NCBI GenBank assembly: GCA_964509475.1
Contig: CAZDXJ010000064.1
Location: 1-13,248, forward strand
Origin: CAZDXJ01 sp964509475
Lineage (GTDB): Bacteria > Pseudomonadota > Gammaproteobacteria > Methylococcales > Methylomonadaceae
Direction of reading: 5' to 3'
Length of the DNA stretch: 13,248 bases
Positions 6,678 to 13,248 of this stretch are shown one piece after another; position 1 is the stretch's first letter; each line of letters begins with the position of its first letter. Below the pieces are notes generated by a model. The model was not told the origin of the DNA and did no database searches. It saw only the letters and a program-made list of their open reading frames with translations. Position numbers and translations under genes: made by a program.

Positions 6678-8909
6678 CTATTCAACAAGTAATCGCTCAA
6701 CTCTCTGGAACCCCCTCGGTAGTGCCACCCCCCGGGCCGCCCGATTGCCTTGATAACGCTCTATATCAGAACTTTTTAAAACCACATGCCGCTTGCCTGA
6801 AATTATTTTCAGTCTTTCATCTTCTGATAAACAAACCATCGCCACAACCTTATCGCTTCCGGCCTTAAAATCCTTAGGTAGAATTTGTATTAATTTGTTG
6901 CCTTTTCCCCGTGCCAAAGCGGGTAAATCCGCAACCGGAAAAATCAGCAACCGGCCTTGCCGGGTCGCAACCGCCAACAGCCCCTGCGCATCGCCGACAA
7001 ACGCCGGCTTGACCACAGTAGCGCCAGCCGGTAAGGAAACAAGCATCTTGCCGGCGCGATTTTTACTGCTCATCTCGCCAAGACGTACCTGGAAACCATA
7101 ACCGGCATCACTGGCCACGACATATTCATCTTCAGGATTACCGGCCAAAAGATAAGTAAACAGCGCTCCCGCCGGCGGCTTCAGCCGGCCGGTCAAAGGC
7201 TCGCCCTGACTGCGCGCCGAAGCCAAATCATGCGTTGTCGTCGTATAAACGCGACCGCTTGAGTCCAAAACATAAACCGGCTGGGTCGTCCTTCCCTTGG
7301 CAACATCCAACAACCCATCCCCCGAGCGATAATTCAAACTGTGCGCATCGATATCATGGCCTTTGGCCGCCCTGATCCAGCCTTTTTGTGACAAAACAAT
7401 CGTCACCGGCTCATTGGCAATCAACGAAGTTGCCTCTAAAGCCTGGGATGTTTGTCTTTGTACGATAGGTGATTTGCGGACGTCGCCATATTGCTTGGCA
7501 TCCCGTTTAATCTCCTGTTTGACCAGAGTACGCAAGCGCTGTTTGGAAGCCAATATTTTTTCCAGGCCCTGTTTTTCCTGTTCCAATTCCTGCTGCTCAC
7601 CCCGGATTTTCATTTCTTCCAGTTTCGCCAGATGGCGCAATTTCAATTCCAGAATCGCTTCCGCCTGAATATCGGTAATGGCAAAACGCGCCATCAATAC
7701 CGGTTTGGGATGATCCTCGCTGCGGATAATGGCAATCACTTCATCAATATTCAAATAAGCAATCAACAAACCTTCCAGTTTATGCAGTCGCGCCAATACT
7801 TGGTCGAGCCGAAACTGCAAGCGTTTACGCACGGTTTCAGTACGAAAACTCAACCATTCGGTCAAAATCATTTTGAGATTTTTCACCTGGGGGCGGCCAT
7901 TCAGGCCAATCATATTCAGATTGACCCGATAGTTCTTTTCCAAATCCGTGGTTGCAAACAAATGCAGCATCAAAGCCTCCACATCAATGCGGTTAGAGCG
8001 CGGAATAATGACCAGACGGGTCGGGCTGCGATGATCGGATTCATCACGCAAATCATCGATCATTGGCAATTTTTTAGCCTGCATCTGGGCGGCAATCTGT
8101 TCCAGAATTTTGGCACCCGACACTTGATGGGGCAGGGCCGTGATTACAATTTGACCTTCCTCCCGAATATAACGCGCCCGCATCCGGATACTGCCCATGC
8201 CGCTGAGATACATTTTATGAATATCCTCGGGCGCGGTAATGATTTCCGCTTGCGTGGGATAATCCGGCCCTTGAATATATTGACAAATCGCCGATATATC
8301 CAAATCCGGGTTGTCCAAAAGAGCGATGCAAGCATCCGCCACCTCGCGCAAATTATGGGGTGGAATATCCGTTGCCATACCCACTGCAATTCCCATTGTG
8401 CCATTCAACAACACATTGGGCAGGCGTGCCGGTAATAACTCCGGCTCCCGCATCGTACCATCAAAATTATCCACCCACGCCACGGTACCCTGACCCAGTT
8501 CACTGAGCAGGGTTTGTGCGTATGCGGTCAAACGCGATTCGGTATAACGCATGGCGGCAAACGATTTTGGATCATCCGGTGAACCCCAGTTACCTTGCCC
8601 GTCAATCAAGGGATAGCGATAAGAAAAATCCTGCGCCATCAAGACCATAGCTTCATAGCAGGCCGAATCACCATGCGGATGATATTTACCCAATACATCG
8701 CCAACCGTTCGAGCCGATTTCTTGTATTTGGCCAACGCCGTCAAACCCAGCTCCGACATTGCGTAAACAATACGCCGCTGTACCGGTTTCAGGCCATCGG
8801 CAATATGTGGCAGAGCCCTGTCCAGAATGACGTACATCGAATAATCCAGATAGGCTTTTTCGGTAAAATCCTTTAAAGGTAATTTTTCAAAATTTTCCTG
8901 AATACCCAT
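6678..8909 (-). CDS. parC: DNA topoisomerase IV subunit A
   Basis: The 743-residue product is the DNA-breaking and rejoining subunit of topoisomerase IV, which decatenates daughter chromosomes together with ParE. The N-terminal part matches E. coli ParC closely. The KPVQRRIVYAMSELGL stretch leads into the quinolone-determining region, where Ser82 and Glu86 (E. coli Ser80 and Glu84) are unmutated. The catalytic tyrosine is Tyr122 in AAMRYTESRL. The tower and coiled-coil region follows to about residue 490, then a short beta-pinwheel C-terminal domain, shorter than in GyrA, which supports ParC over GyrA. I chose the ATG at 8909; a TTG nine bases upstream would add three residues but has no ribosome binding site. 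It converges with lpd across 45 bases with no evident terminator. parE is not in the window. Confidence 0.96.
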   Translation of the reverse strand: MGIQENFEKLPLKDFTEKAYLDYSMYVILDRALPHIADGLKPVQRRIVYAMSELGLTALAKYKKSARTVGDVLGKYHPHGDSACYEAMVLMAQDFSYRYPLIDGQGNWGSPDDPKSFAAMRYTESRLTAYAQTLLSELGQGTVAWVDNFDGTMREPELLPARLPNVLLNGTMGIAVGMATDIPPHNLREVADACIALLDNPDLDISAICQYIQGPDYPTQAEIITAPEDIHKMYLSGMGSIRMRARYIREEGQIVITALPHQVSGAKILEQIAAQMQAKKLPMIDDLRDESDHRSPTRLVIIPRSNRIDVEALMLHLFATTDLEKNYRVNLNMIGLNGRPQVKNLKMILTEWLSFRTETVRKRLQFRLDQVLARLHKLEGLLIAYLNIDEVIAIIRSEDHPKPVLMARFAITDIQAEAILELKLRHLAKLEEMKIRGEQQELEQEKQGLEKILASKQRLRTLVKQEIKRDAKQYGDVRKSPIVQRQTSQALEATSLIANEPVTIVLSQKGWIRAAKGHDIDAHSLNYRSGDGLLDVAKGRTTQPVYVLDSSGRVYTTTTHDLASARSQGEPLTGRLKPPAGALFTYLLAGNPEDEYVVASDAGYGFQVRLGEMSSKNRAGKMLVSLPAGATVVKPAFVGDAQGLLAVATRQGRLLIFPVADLPALARGKGNKLIQILPKDFKAGSDKVVAMVCLSEDERLKIISGKRHVVLKSSDIERYQGNRAARGVALPRGFQRVERLLVE

Positions 8910-8978
8910 TGATCTCAAGTTTTAAATAATAAAAGTGATGAACAGAAAAAACACTGCTCCCAAAAAGCGTTAAACCGA

Positions 8979-8984
8979 TATAAT
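8979..8984 (+). promoter_or_regulatory. Possible -10 element for lipB-lipA
   Basis: A perfect TATAAT lies 34 bases upstream of the lipB ATG in the 109-base spacer shared with the divergent parC. No good -35 hexamer is seen 16-18 bases upstream, so the promoter may be weak or activator-dependent. The lipB start also has no clear Shine-Dalgarno sequence. Confidence 0.35.
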
Positions 8985-9018
8985 ATTCCTGTAAACAACA
9001 CTCGCTCCACCCTCATAT

Positions 9019-9630
9019 ATGACCGCTTTGATTACCCGCCGACTCGGTATGCAAGATTACCAGAAAACCTTGTCCAGCATGCAAACATTCAATGCCGGAC
9101 GCAGCCCGCAAACAAAGGATGAAATCTGGGTTTTGGAGCATCCGCAGGTTTTCACACTGGGTTTGAACGGCAAAGCCGAACATATACTGGATGCGGGCGA
9201 TATTCCGGTCATTCAAAGTGACCGCGGCGGCCAGGTCACTTATCATGGCCCCGGCCAACTGGTTGTTTACACCCTGTTGGATATAAACCGGCTCAAACTC
9301 GGTGTCCGGCCCTTGGTGAGCCTGTTGGAACAAGCCGTCATCGATGCGCTCGGCCAATATGGACTCAAAACCCATGCCCGCCCTGAAGCCCCCGGCATTT
9401 ATATCGGGCCAAAAAAGATCGCGTCAATCGGTCTGCGCATCCGCCGGGGCTGTTGTTATCATGGCATCAGCATCAACAATCAAATGGACCTAAGCCCGTT
9501 TCAACGCATTAACACCTGCGGCTATCCAGACCTGGAAGTCACCCAACTGGCGGAGCAAGGGGTTTTCGTGCATAATTATGAACTCGCCGTTCCTGTCGTC
9601 AACGCTATTATAAACCGTTTACCCGCATGA
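9019..9630 (+). CDS. lipB: Octanoyl-ACP:protein octanoyltransferase
   Basis: The 203-residue cytoplasmic enzyme moves octanoate from acyl carrier protein to the lipoyl-domain lysine of E2 proteins and glycine cleavage H protein, the first step of lipoate assembly. Seen: the RGGQVTYHGPGQ motif (69-80), the catalytic lysine Lys133 in KKIASIGLRIRRGC and the acyl-thioester cysteine Cys167, close to E. coli Lys135 and Cys169. Length is typical. Around Cys167 the usual INPCGYxGLEVTQ reads INTCGYPDLEVTQ, so two neighbours of the catalytic Cys are unusual although the Cys is kept. The lipA ATG overlaps the lipB stop (ATGA at 9627-9630), so the two are translationally coupled. The substrate of the pair includes SucB, encoded upstream in this window. 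Confidence 0.95.
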   Translation: MTALITRRLGMQDYQKTLSSMQTFNAGRSPQTKDEIWVLEHPQVFTLGLNGKAEHILDAGDIPVIQSDRGGQVTYHGPGQLVVYTLLDINRLKLGVRPLVSLLEQAVIDALGQYGLKTHARPEAPGIYIGPKKIASIGLRIRRGCCYHGISINNQMDLSPFQRINTCGYPDLEVTQLAEQGVFVHNYELAVPVVNAIINRLPA

Positions 9631-10583
9631 ATTTAAACGCTCCGTCACGCACCACGCCAAAATCCCACCAACGTAACGCCGACAAACTGAAAAAAATACC
9701 CATCAAGGTCGAAACCGGCACCACAACATTACGCAAACCCGACTGGATCAAGGTCAAGCTGCCTGCCGGTGAAGCGGTAAACCGGATTAAAAAATCCCTG
9801 CGCCGCAACAAACTGCATACCGTCTGCGAAGAAGCCGCATGTCCCAATCTGGGTGAATGTTTCCATAACGGCACGGCAACCTTTATGATTATGGGTGATT
9901 TATGCACCCGCCGCTGCCCTTTTTGCGATGTCGCGCATGGCAAACCCTTACCGCTCGATGCCGATGAACCGGCACGGCTGGCCAAAACAATACAGGACAT
10001 GGCCTTACGTTATGTCGTCATTACTTCGGTTGACCGTGATGATTTGCGCGATGGCGGTGCCGGCCATTTCGCCGCCTGCATCCGAGCCATCCGCGCACAA
10101 TCGGCCAACACCAAAATTGAAATTCTGGTTCCCGACTTTCGTGGGCGCATGCAAAAAGCTGTCGATATTCTGGCACAAACACCCTGCGATGTATTCAACC
10201 ACAACCTGGAAACCGTACCGGCTTTATACAAAAAAGCCCGGCCCGGTGCGGATTACCAGGGTTCACTGGAATTATTGCAGCGCTATCACCGGGCAAGCCC
10301 CGAAATACCCATCAAATCCGGCCTGATGTTAGGGCTGGGCGAAAAATCGCATGAAATCAAACAAGTATTATCCGATTTGCTGGAACATGGCTGTTCAATG
10401 TTGACATTAGGACAATACCTGCAACCCAGCCGGGATCATTTACCGGTCAAACGTTACCTGCACCCGGACGAATTCAATGAATACGCCCAAATCGCCAAAA
10501 ACCTGGGCTTTACGCAAGTCGCCAGCGCACCTTTGGTACGTTCTTCCTACCACGCGGATATTCAGGCGCAGGCACTGGCCTGA
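9627..10583 (+). CDS. lipA: Lipoyl synthase (radical SAM)
   Basis: The 318-residue enzyme inserts two sulfurs into protein-bound octanoyl groups using two 4Fe-4S clusters and S-adenosylmethionine. The auxiliary-cluster cysteines are Cys67, Cys72 and Cys78 (CX4CX5C, CEEAACPNLGEC). The radical-SAM cluster cysteines are Cys93, Cys97 and Cys100 (CTRRCPFC). The C-terminal RSSY motif (305-308), which supplies a serine ligand to the auxiliary cluster, is present. Length and motif spacing match the family, with a basic N-terminal extension of about 35 residues. It is translationally coupled to lipB through an ATGA overlap. No convincing terminator follows; only a weak cctga/tcagg pairing is seen just after the stop. 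Confidence 0.97.
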   Translation: MNLNAPSRTTPKSHQRNADKLKKIPIKVETGTTTLRKPDWIKVKLPAGEAVNRIKKSLRRNKLHTVCEEAACPNLGECFHNGTATFMIMGDLCTRRCPFCDVAHGKPLPLDADEPARLAKTIQDMALRYVVITSVDRDDLRDGGAGHFAACIRAIRAQSANTKIEILVPDFRGRMQKAVDILAQTPCDVFNHNLETVPALYKKARPGADYQGSLELLQRYHRASPEIPIKSGLMLGLGEKSHEIKQVLSDLLEHGCSMLTLGQYLQPSRDHLPVKRYLHPDEFNEYAQIAKNLGFTQVASAPLVRSSYHADIQAQALA

Positions 10584-10714
10584 GTCCCTCCCGCATCAGG
10601 AAGCTGTCTGGAAACGCCAGCTATAGAGCAGCGCCTGACTCCATACCCACGCCAAAGCACCGCTGTCATGAGTGTATGGCTTGATTACATTCCTGCCAGC
10701 GATTCCAGGCCTGC
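10584..10714. other. Convergent spacer between lipA and the truncated M48 gene
   Basis: This 131-base spacer separates convergent genes. I see only short, weak hairpins (for example ctgg/ccag near 10608-10620) and no T-run that would make a clear bidirectional terminator. Confidence 0.4.
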
Positions 10715-11449
10715 TTACTCGTAAAAATCAATAAATTGGCTGTTGTTTTCTTGCAAGGCCATTATTACTCGATACGTTTGTTGGAAATGCTCCAACGAAT
10801 CCAAATCCCGTTTTCCATCCAAAAAATCAGATAATGCTACAATCGCCGAAATTCTATTCCGGTTTGAAGGATGATCACGGCTTATCTGATTAATTCTTTG
10901 CGCCTCCACCTTGCGCTCTAATTGCAAATATTGGGAATATTTTCTATCCGCCTCTTGACAAGAGCCAGAATACCCTGATGTATAATATTCCGGTCTGCTT
11001 TTCCATTCCACACATTGTCTTTGCGCCTGTTCATATTCCGCTTTCAGTTCCCCCATCAAGGCTGTAATTTTTTGTTTGGTGGCCCGCTCCATTCTTTCCA
11101 TCCGGGTCAGAAAGTCCACACCATGAACCGGATTATAACCGGCCTTGTGGGCCGCAATGACCCCAAAGGCATCAGCCTCTTCCTCATCGGCCCGGCTATA
11201 CGATGAAGTAAACACCTTTGAAACAGCCATTGCTTGTTTGTCATATTTTGAGAAGATACTGACAAGCCCTGCAACTGTTTTTATCAAGGCAAGGCTGCTA
11301 TCAAGGCTTTGCCGTAAATGGTGTTTGAGAATGGAATGTCCGATTTCATGGGATAAAACGAAAGCCAATTCATCATCGGTTTTCGCATGCTCAATCAAAC
11401 CGGTATAGATATACAAATATTTTCCACCAAAAATAAAAATTTCCAACAT
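10715..11449 (-). CDS. M48-family zinc metallopeptidase lacking its N-terminal part
   Basis: The 244-residue product carries a complete M48 zinc site. The HEIGH motif has His34, Glu35 and His38, and the third-ligand motif EEEAD has Glu89 and Asp93, followed by the usual FGVIAAHKAGYNP helix. Residues 110-200 are helical, charged and contain two cysteines (QRQC and SGSC) that could pair outside the cytoplasm. Family members usually have a signal peptide or lipobox and 60-100 residues before the strand that here starts at residue 3 (IFIFGGKYLYIYTGLI); the usual NAF motif is missing. An in-frame TGA at 11452-11450 directly precedes the ATG, so no upstream extension is possible. It starts 33 bases after the htpX-like stop and is probably cotranscribed. 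It is either a 5'-truncated remnant or a short cytoplasmic form. Family is clear; function is uncertain. Confidence 0.75.
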   Translation of the reverse strand: MLEIFIFGGKYLYIYTGLIEHAKTDDELAFVLSHEIGHSILKHHLRQSLDSSLALIKTVAGLVSIFSKYDKQAMAVSKVFTSSYSRADEEEADAFGVIAAHKAGYNPVHGVDFLTRMERMERATKQKITALMGELKAEYEQAQRQCVEWKSRPEYYTSGYSGSCQEADRKYSQYLQLERKVEAQRINQISRDHPSNRNRISAIVALSDFLDGKRDLDSLEHFQQTYRVIMALQENNSQFIDFYE

Positions 11450-11482
11450 TCATATCGTTTCCCAGACCAGGCCAGTGGCTCA

Positions 11483-12445
11483 TCAATGCCACAGGCCAGT
11501 AATATGCCACCTGGGATGGCGCATCACTTTCCTGGACTGCAATAATTCACGTAATGTGCCGGCATCAATAAGCGGCGAAAAATGATTTTCCATTACCTCT
11601 AACTCCATCAAGCGCCGCACTCGCTCGTCAGTCGGTGGATGCGAACGCAACAAGGAAGGCTCCGGCAATTTCCGTCCCGGTAAAAACAGATGCTCCAGCC
11701 AGCTATTTTGCACCTGTTCAATTTTAAGCAACGCCCGCACCAGCCCGCGTGGATTACCGGTCAAGCGCACCGCATTCAGATCGGCATGATATTCGCGCGT
11801 TCTTGACAAACCAAGCTGCGCCAAAGCGCAAATAACCGGTGAAAAAATCAGCAGCACAATCGCAAACCAGTTGATACTGACATTGGCCAAAAAAAACAAA
11901 GGCAAGTTGACGATCAACAAAAACTGGCCAAACAAGGAAAACAGACTGGTCAAGCGGCTGAACAAATCCGCCAACCCCATCACGCCCATATCGTTGTTGC
12001 GAATATGACTGACCTCATGAGCAAGAACAGCGACGATTTCCTCACTATCCAGGTTTTGCAGCAAACCATCCGTCAAGGCGATACTGGCATTTTGCATGCC
12101 ACCAACGGTAAACGCATTGAGCATACGGCTGGGAATATAATACAAGCCCGGAGCCGCATCCAGCCCAGCCCGGCGGCTCAGTTCCTGAATCGCGGCATGC
12201 AACATCGGCGCCTCATGACTGGACAATGGAACCGCACCATACATTTGCATAATCAGTTCCGGCGCAAACCTTGGGTTGAACAACATCAACAAAACAACCG
12301 TTATGGCCAGCGTCACCAAGCCATCACGCCCCCAGAGCAAAAACCCCAACAGCAACATCAGACTACCCATAACCAAAAGTAACAACAGGGTCTGCAATTT
12401 ATTCACCAGGGCATGTTGATGCCAGTCATTGGTATCGATCGTCAT
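11483..12445 (-). CDS. htpX: HtpX-like membrane-bound M48 zinc protease
   Basis: The 320-residue protein belongs to the HtpX group of inner-membrane proteases involved in membrane-protein quality control. Two hydrophobic segments lie at about 18-37 and 42-56. The catalytic domain holds NAFTVG (110-115), the zinc motif HEVSH (His143, Glu144, His147) and the third ligand Glu218 in SRTREYHAD. Between them lie two further hydrophobic stretches (about 172-190 and 193-212), the membrane pair expected for HtpX. The C-terminus has the HPPTDERVRRLMEL stretch typical of the family. It is slightly longer than E. coli HtpX (293 residues). A good promoter lies upstream and the truncated M48 gene follows 33 bases downstream. 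Ribosome binding is weak. The HtpX assignment is firm at family level; orthology to E. coli htpX is inferred. Confidence 0.88.
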   Translation of the reverse strand: MTIDTNDWHQHALVNKLQTLLLLLVMGSLMLLLGFLLWGRDGLVTLAITVVLLMLFNPRFAPELIMQMYGAVPLSSHEAPMLHAAIQELSRRAGLDAAPGLYYIPSRMLNAFTVGGMQNASIALTDGLLQNLDSEEIVAVLAHEVSHIRNNDMGVMGLADLFSRLTSLFSLFGQFLLIVNLPLFFLANVSINWFAIVLLIFSPVICALAQLGLSRTREYHADLNAVRLTGNPRGLVRALLKIEQVQNSWLEHLFLPGRKLPEPSLLRSHPPTDERVRRLMELEVMENHFSPLIDAGTLRELLQSRKVMRHPRWHITGLWH

Positions 12446-12516
12446 AATATTAAGCCGTTATCGTTTGTTACCCGGATATTTTACAAAAACGAGAAGTTCT
12501 CTTTATATTTCATACT

Positions 12517-12546
12517 ATTATATTAAATTTAACAAGAACTTGCCAA
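12517..12546 (-). promoter_or_regulatory. Predicted sigma-70 promoter of the htpX-like gene
   Basis: On the minus strand TTGGCA (12546-12541) and a perfect TATAAT (12522-12517) are separated by 18 bases, the best promoter match in the window. Transcription would start near 12510, giving a leader of about 65 bases. A perfect inverted repeat gagaagttctc (12491-12501) lies in the early leader and could be an operator; that is speculative. Confidence 0.6.
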
Positions 12547-12583
12547 TGACAGATTGTACCCCAATCAAAACAGAATTTCCCCC

Positions 12584-12685
12584 GTAACCGTTCACGGGAT
12601 TAACTCATTGATTCATAAAATATTGAAAGTACCATCAGATTCTACATACAGGCAGATACCTTTCATAAAGCCTGTGAACGGTTAC
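12584..12685. repeat. 102-bp element with 15-bp terminal inverted repeats
   Basis: The left end gtaaccgttcacggg (12584-12598) and right end cctgtgaacggttac (12671-12685) are inverted repeats matching at 14 of 15 positions. The 72-base interior is AT-rich and has no reading frame of note. I see no target-site duplication at the borders. The layout is that of a MITE or another non-autonomous element. It sits about 40 bases upstream of the -35 box of the htpX-like gene. Confidence 0.65.
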
Positions 12686-12723
12686 CTGCGTCTTCATGAC
12701 AAGAAAATATAGTGATAACACCT

Positions 12724-12782
12724 GAATGCGGCGAAGTCCGGGGAAAATTTTTTGATGACGCAAAGCGTCGCCAGCCGCATTC
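12724..12782. repeat. Nested inverted repeat
   Basis: gaatgcggc (12724-12732) pairs with gccgcattc (12774-12782), and between them gacgc (12757-12761) pairs with gcgtc (12765-12769). The structure could fold as a long imperfect stem. It is not followed by a T-run and has no recognised RNA family. Confidence 0.45.
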
Positions 12783-12874
12783 CCACGCCCTGCGTCACTG
12801 CCATTAAGCCTAGCAGATACCCTGCTTTCGCGACCGGGTTGAGTTTAATTAAGCGTAACGCTGCAAAGCAGAGA

Positions 12875-12909
12875 TATACTTCACGCGGTCACGGTTGCGG
12901 ATTTTGAAA
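12875..12909 (-). repeat. Diverged inverted copy of the 45-bp repeat
   Basis: Read on the plus strand this stretch matches the reverse complement of 238-282 and 13166-13210 at roughly three quarters of positions, including the exact blocks tatact, cgcggtca and tgcgga. A further fragment at 12960-12985 (ggcggaaaatgatcgggcaa) resembles the gcggaaaatgaaccggccat part of the same repeat. Confidence 0.5.
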
Positions 12910-13004
12910 ATAGCTGTTGTTGAGGTTCAAGAGTGTTTTTACACGCCGCACAGCTATGAAGGCGGAAAATGATCGGGCAATTGGGAACTGTTGGCAGGCG
13001 GCTT

Positions 13005-13032
13005 GCCCAGCCCTTCCACGGAAGAGCTGGGC
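13005..13032. repeat. Strong 13-bp hairpin
   Basis: gcccagcccttcc (13005-13017) and ggaagagctgggc (13020-13032) pair over 13 bases with one mismatch around a two-base centre. It is GC-rich and very stable on paper, but no T-run follows on either strand. It lies directly left of the right-hand repeat element and is probably part of the same repeat cluster. Confidence 0.6.
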
Positions 13033-13048
13033 TTGCCCTTACCCATTG

Positions 13049-13157
13049 CCATTAAGTTAAGCCCTTTTGTTGAATGGATTTATCCAGCCATTCGCAGAAA
13101 AGCTGGATTTATCCGCACAGTACGACAAGCCGCACCGGCACCCAAATCATTTAATGG
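13049..13157. repeat. Small repeat element, right copy
   Basis: It starts with ccattaagttaag and a ttttgttgaat block, both also found in the left element (there on the opposite strand, 158-184), and ends with ttaatgg. It contains two ggatttatcc palindromes (12-bp palindrome at 13075-13086, second at 13105-13114); the latter continues into the cgcac shared with the left element. The 45-bp repeat follows nine bases later, as in the left-end arrangement. Confidence 0.5.
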
Positions 13158-13165
13158 CAGTGGCT

Positions 13166-13210
13166 CCGATGGCCGGTTCATTTTCCGCATCCATGACCGC
13201 GCAGAGTATA
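13166..13210 (+). repeat. 45-bp direct repeat, right copy
   Basis: This is a 43-of-45 match to 238-282 in the same orientation. The two copies bracket the core genes of the window, but the third diverged copy and the association with a second repeat suggest a dispersed intergenic repeat and not the ends of a 12.9-kb mobile unit. Confidence 0.75.
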
Positions 13211-13248
13211 ATTTGATTGGCACCCGGAATTAAATGAATACCAAACAG

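Larger units (their letters stand above)
12686..13248. other. Gene-free right end made of repeats
   Basis: No supportable gene lies in this stretch. A plus-strand open frame at 12991-13233 starts with TTG and runs through the repeats; its product shares a GFIRTVR string with a frame in the left repeat only because both translate the same repeat core. The individual repeats are listed separately. The stretches between them (12783-12874 and 12910-13000) show nothing else recognisable. Confidence 0.6.

Noticed and set aside
7491..8435. Open frame of 314 codons on the plus strand
   Set aside because: It lies wholly antisense to parC, has biased low-complexity composition and no recognisable domain; parC is certain there.
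8660..8680. Quinolone-resistance substitution in parC
   Set aside because: Ser82 and Glu86, equivalent to E. coli Ser80 and Glu84, are the usual susceptible residues.
238..13210. The direct repeats as ends of a 12.9-kb transposon or genomic island
   Set aside because: There is no integrase or transposase, the enclosed genes are core housekeeping genes, and further repeat copies nearby indicate a dispersed repeat.
12991..13233. Open frame of 80 codons on the plus strand, TTG start
   Set aside because: It consists of repeat sequence, including the 13-bp hairpin and the 45-bp repeat, and has no ribosome binding site.

Overview
The window reads as chromosomal DNA of a proteobacterium, most likely a gammaproteobacterium. 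It has moderate GC coding sequence, an H-NS-family protein, a ParC closely matching the E. coli type, an HtpX-type membrane protease and adjacent lipB-lipA. The species cannot be named from the sequence. Eight protein genes are supportable. I see no rRNA, tRNA, CRISPR array, transposase or phage gene.

Layout, left to right. Positions 1-429 hold dispersed-repeat material and no credible gene. A small H-NS-family gene (430-747, minus) has a strong ribosome binding site and a good promoter. It is separated by a 350-base, very AT-rich divergent spacer from the 2-oxoglutarate dehydrogenase operon sucA-sucB-lpd (1100-6632, plus). parC (6678-8909, minus) converges on that operon. lipB-lipA (9019-10583, plus), which make and attach octanoyl/lipoyl groups, diverge from parC. 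Two M48-family metalloprotease genes follow on the minus strand: an HtpX-like membrane protease (11483-12445) and, directly downstream of it, a second M48 protein lacking its N-terminal part (10715-11449). Positions 12446-13248 hold the htpX promoter and a dense cluster of inverted and direct repeats, some matching repeats at the left end.

How the genes work together: SucA (E1), SucB (E2) and an Lpd-like protein (E3) would form the 2-oxoglutarate dehydrogenase complex. LipB and LipA supply the lipoyl group carried on the single lipoyl domain of SucB. E1 and E2 keep the catalytic motifs I could check.

The most notable observation is in the third operon gene. It is a full-length, otherwise well-conserved dihydrolipoyl dehydrogenase homologue whose active site is rewritten. 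The first cysteine of the redox disulfide is Tyr50, a new Cys58 forms a CxxC with the retained Cys55, and the conserved Lys and Glu that pair next to the flavin are Ile59 and Gly197. FAD motifs and the C-terminal His-Glu dyad are kept. It may be a redox-altered or non-catalytic E3 paralogue. No other candidate for a new multi-gene system was found; the remaining points of interest are the repeats, the truncated protease and an altered H-NS DNA-binding loop.
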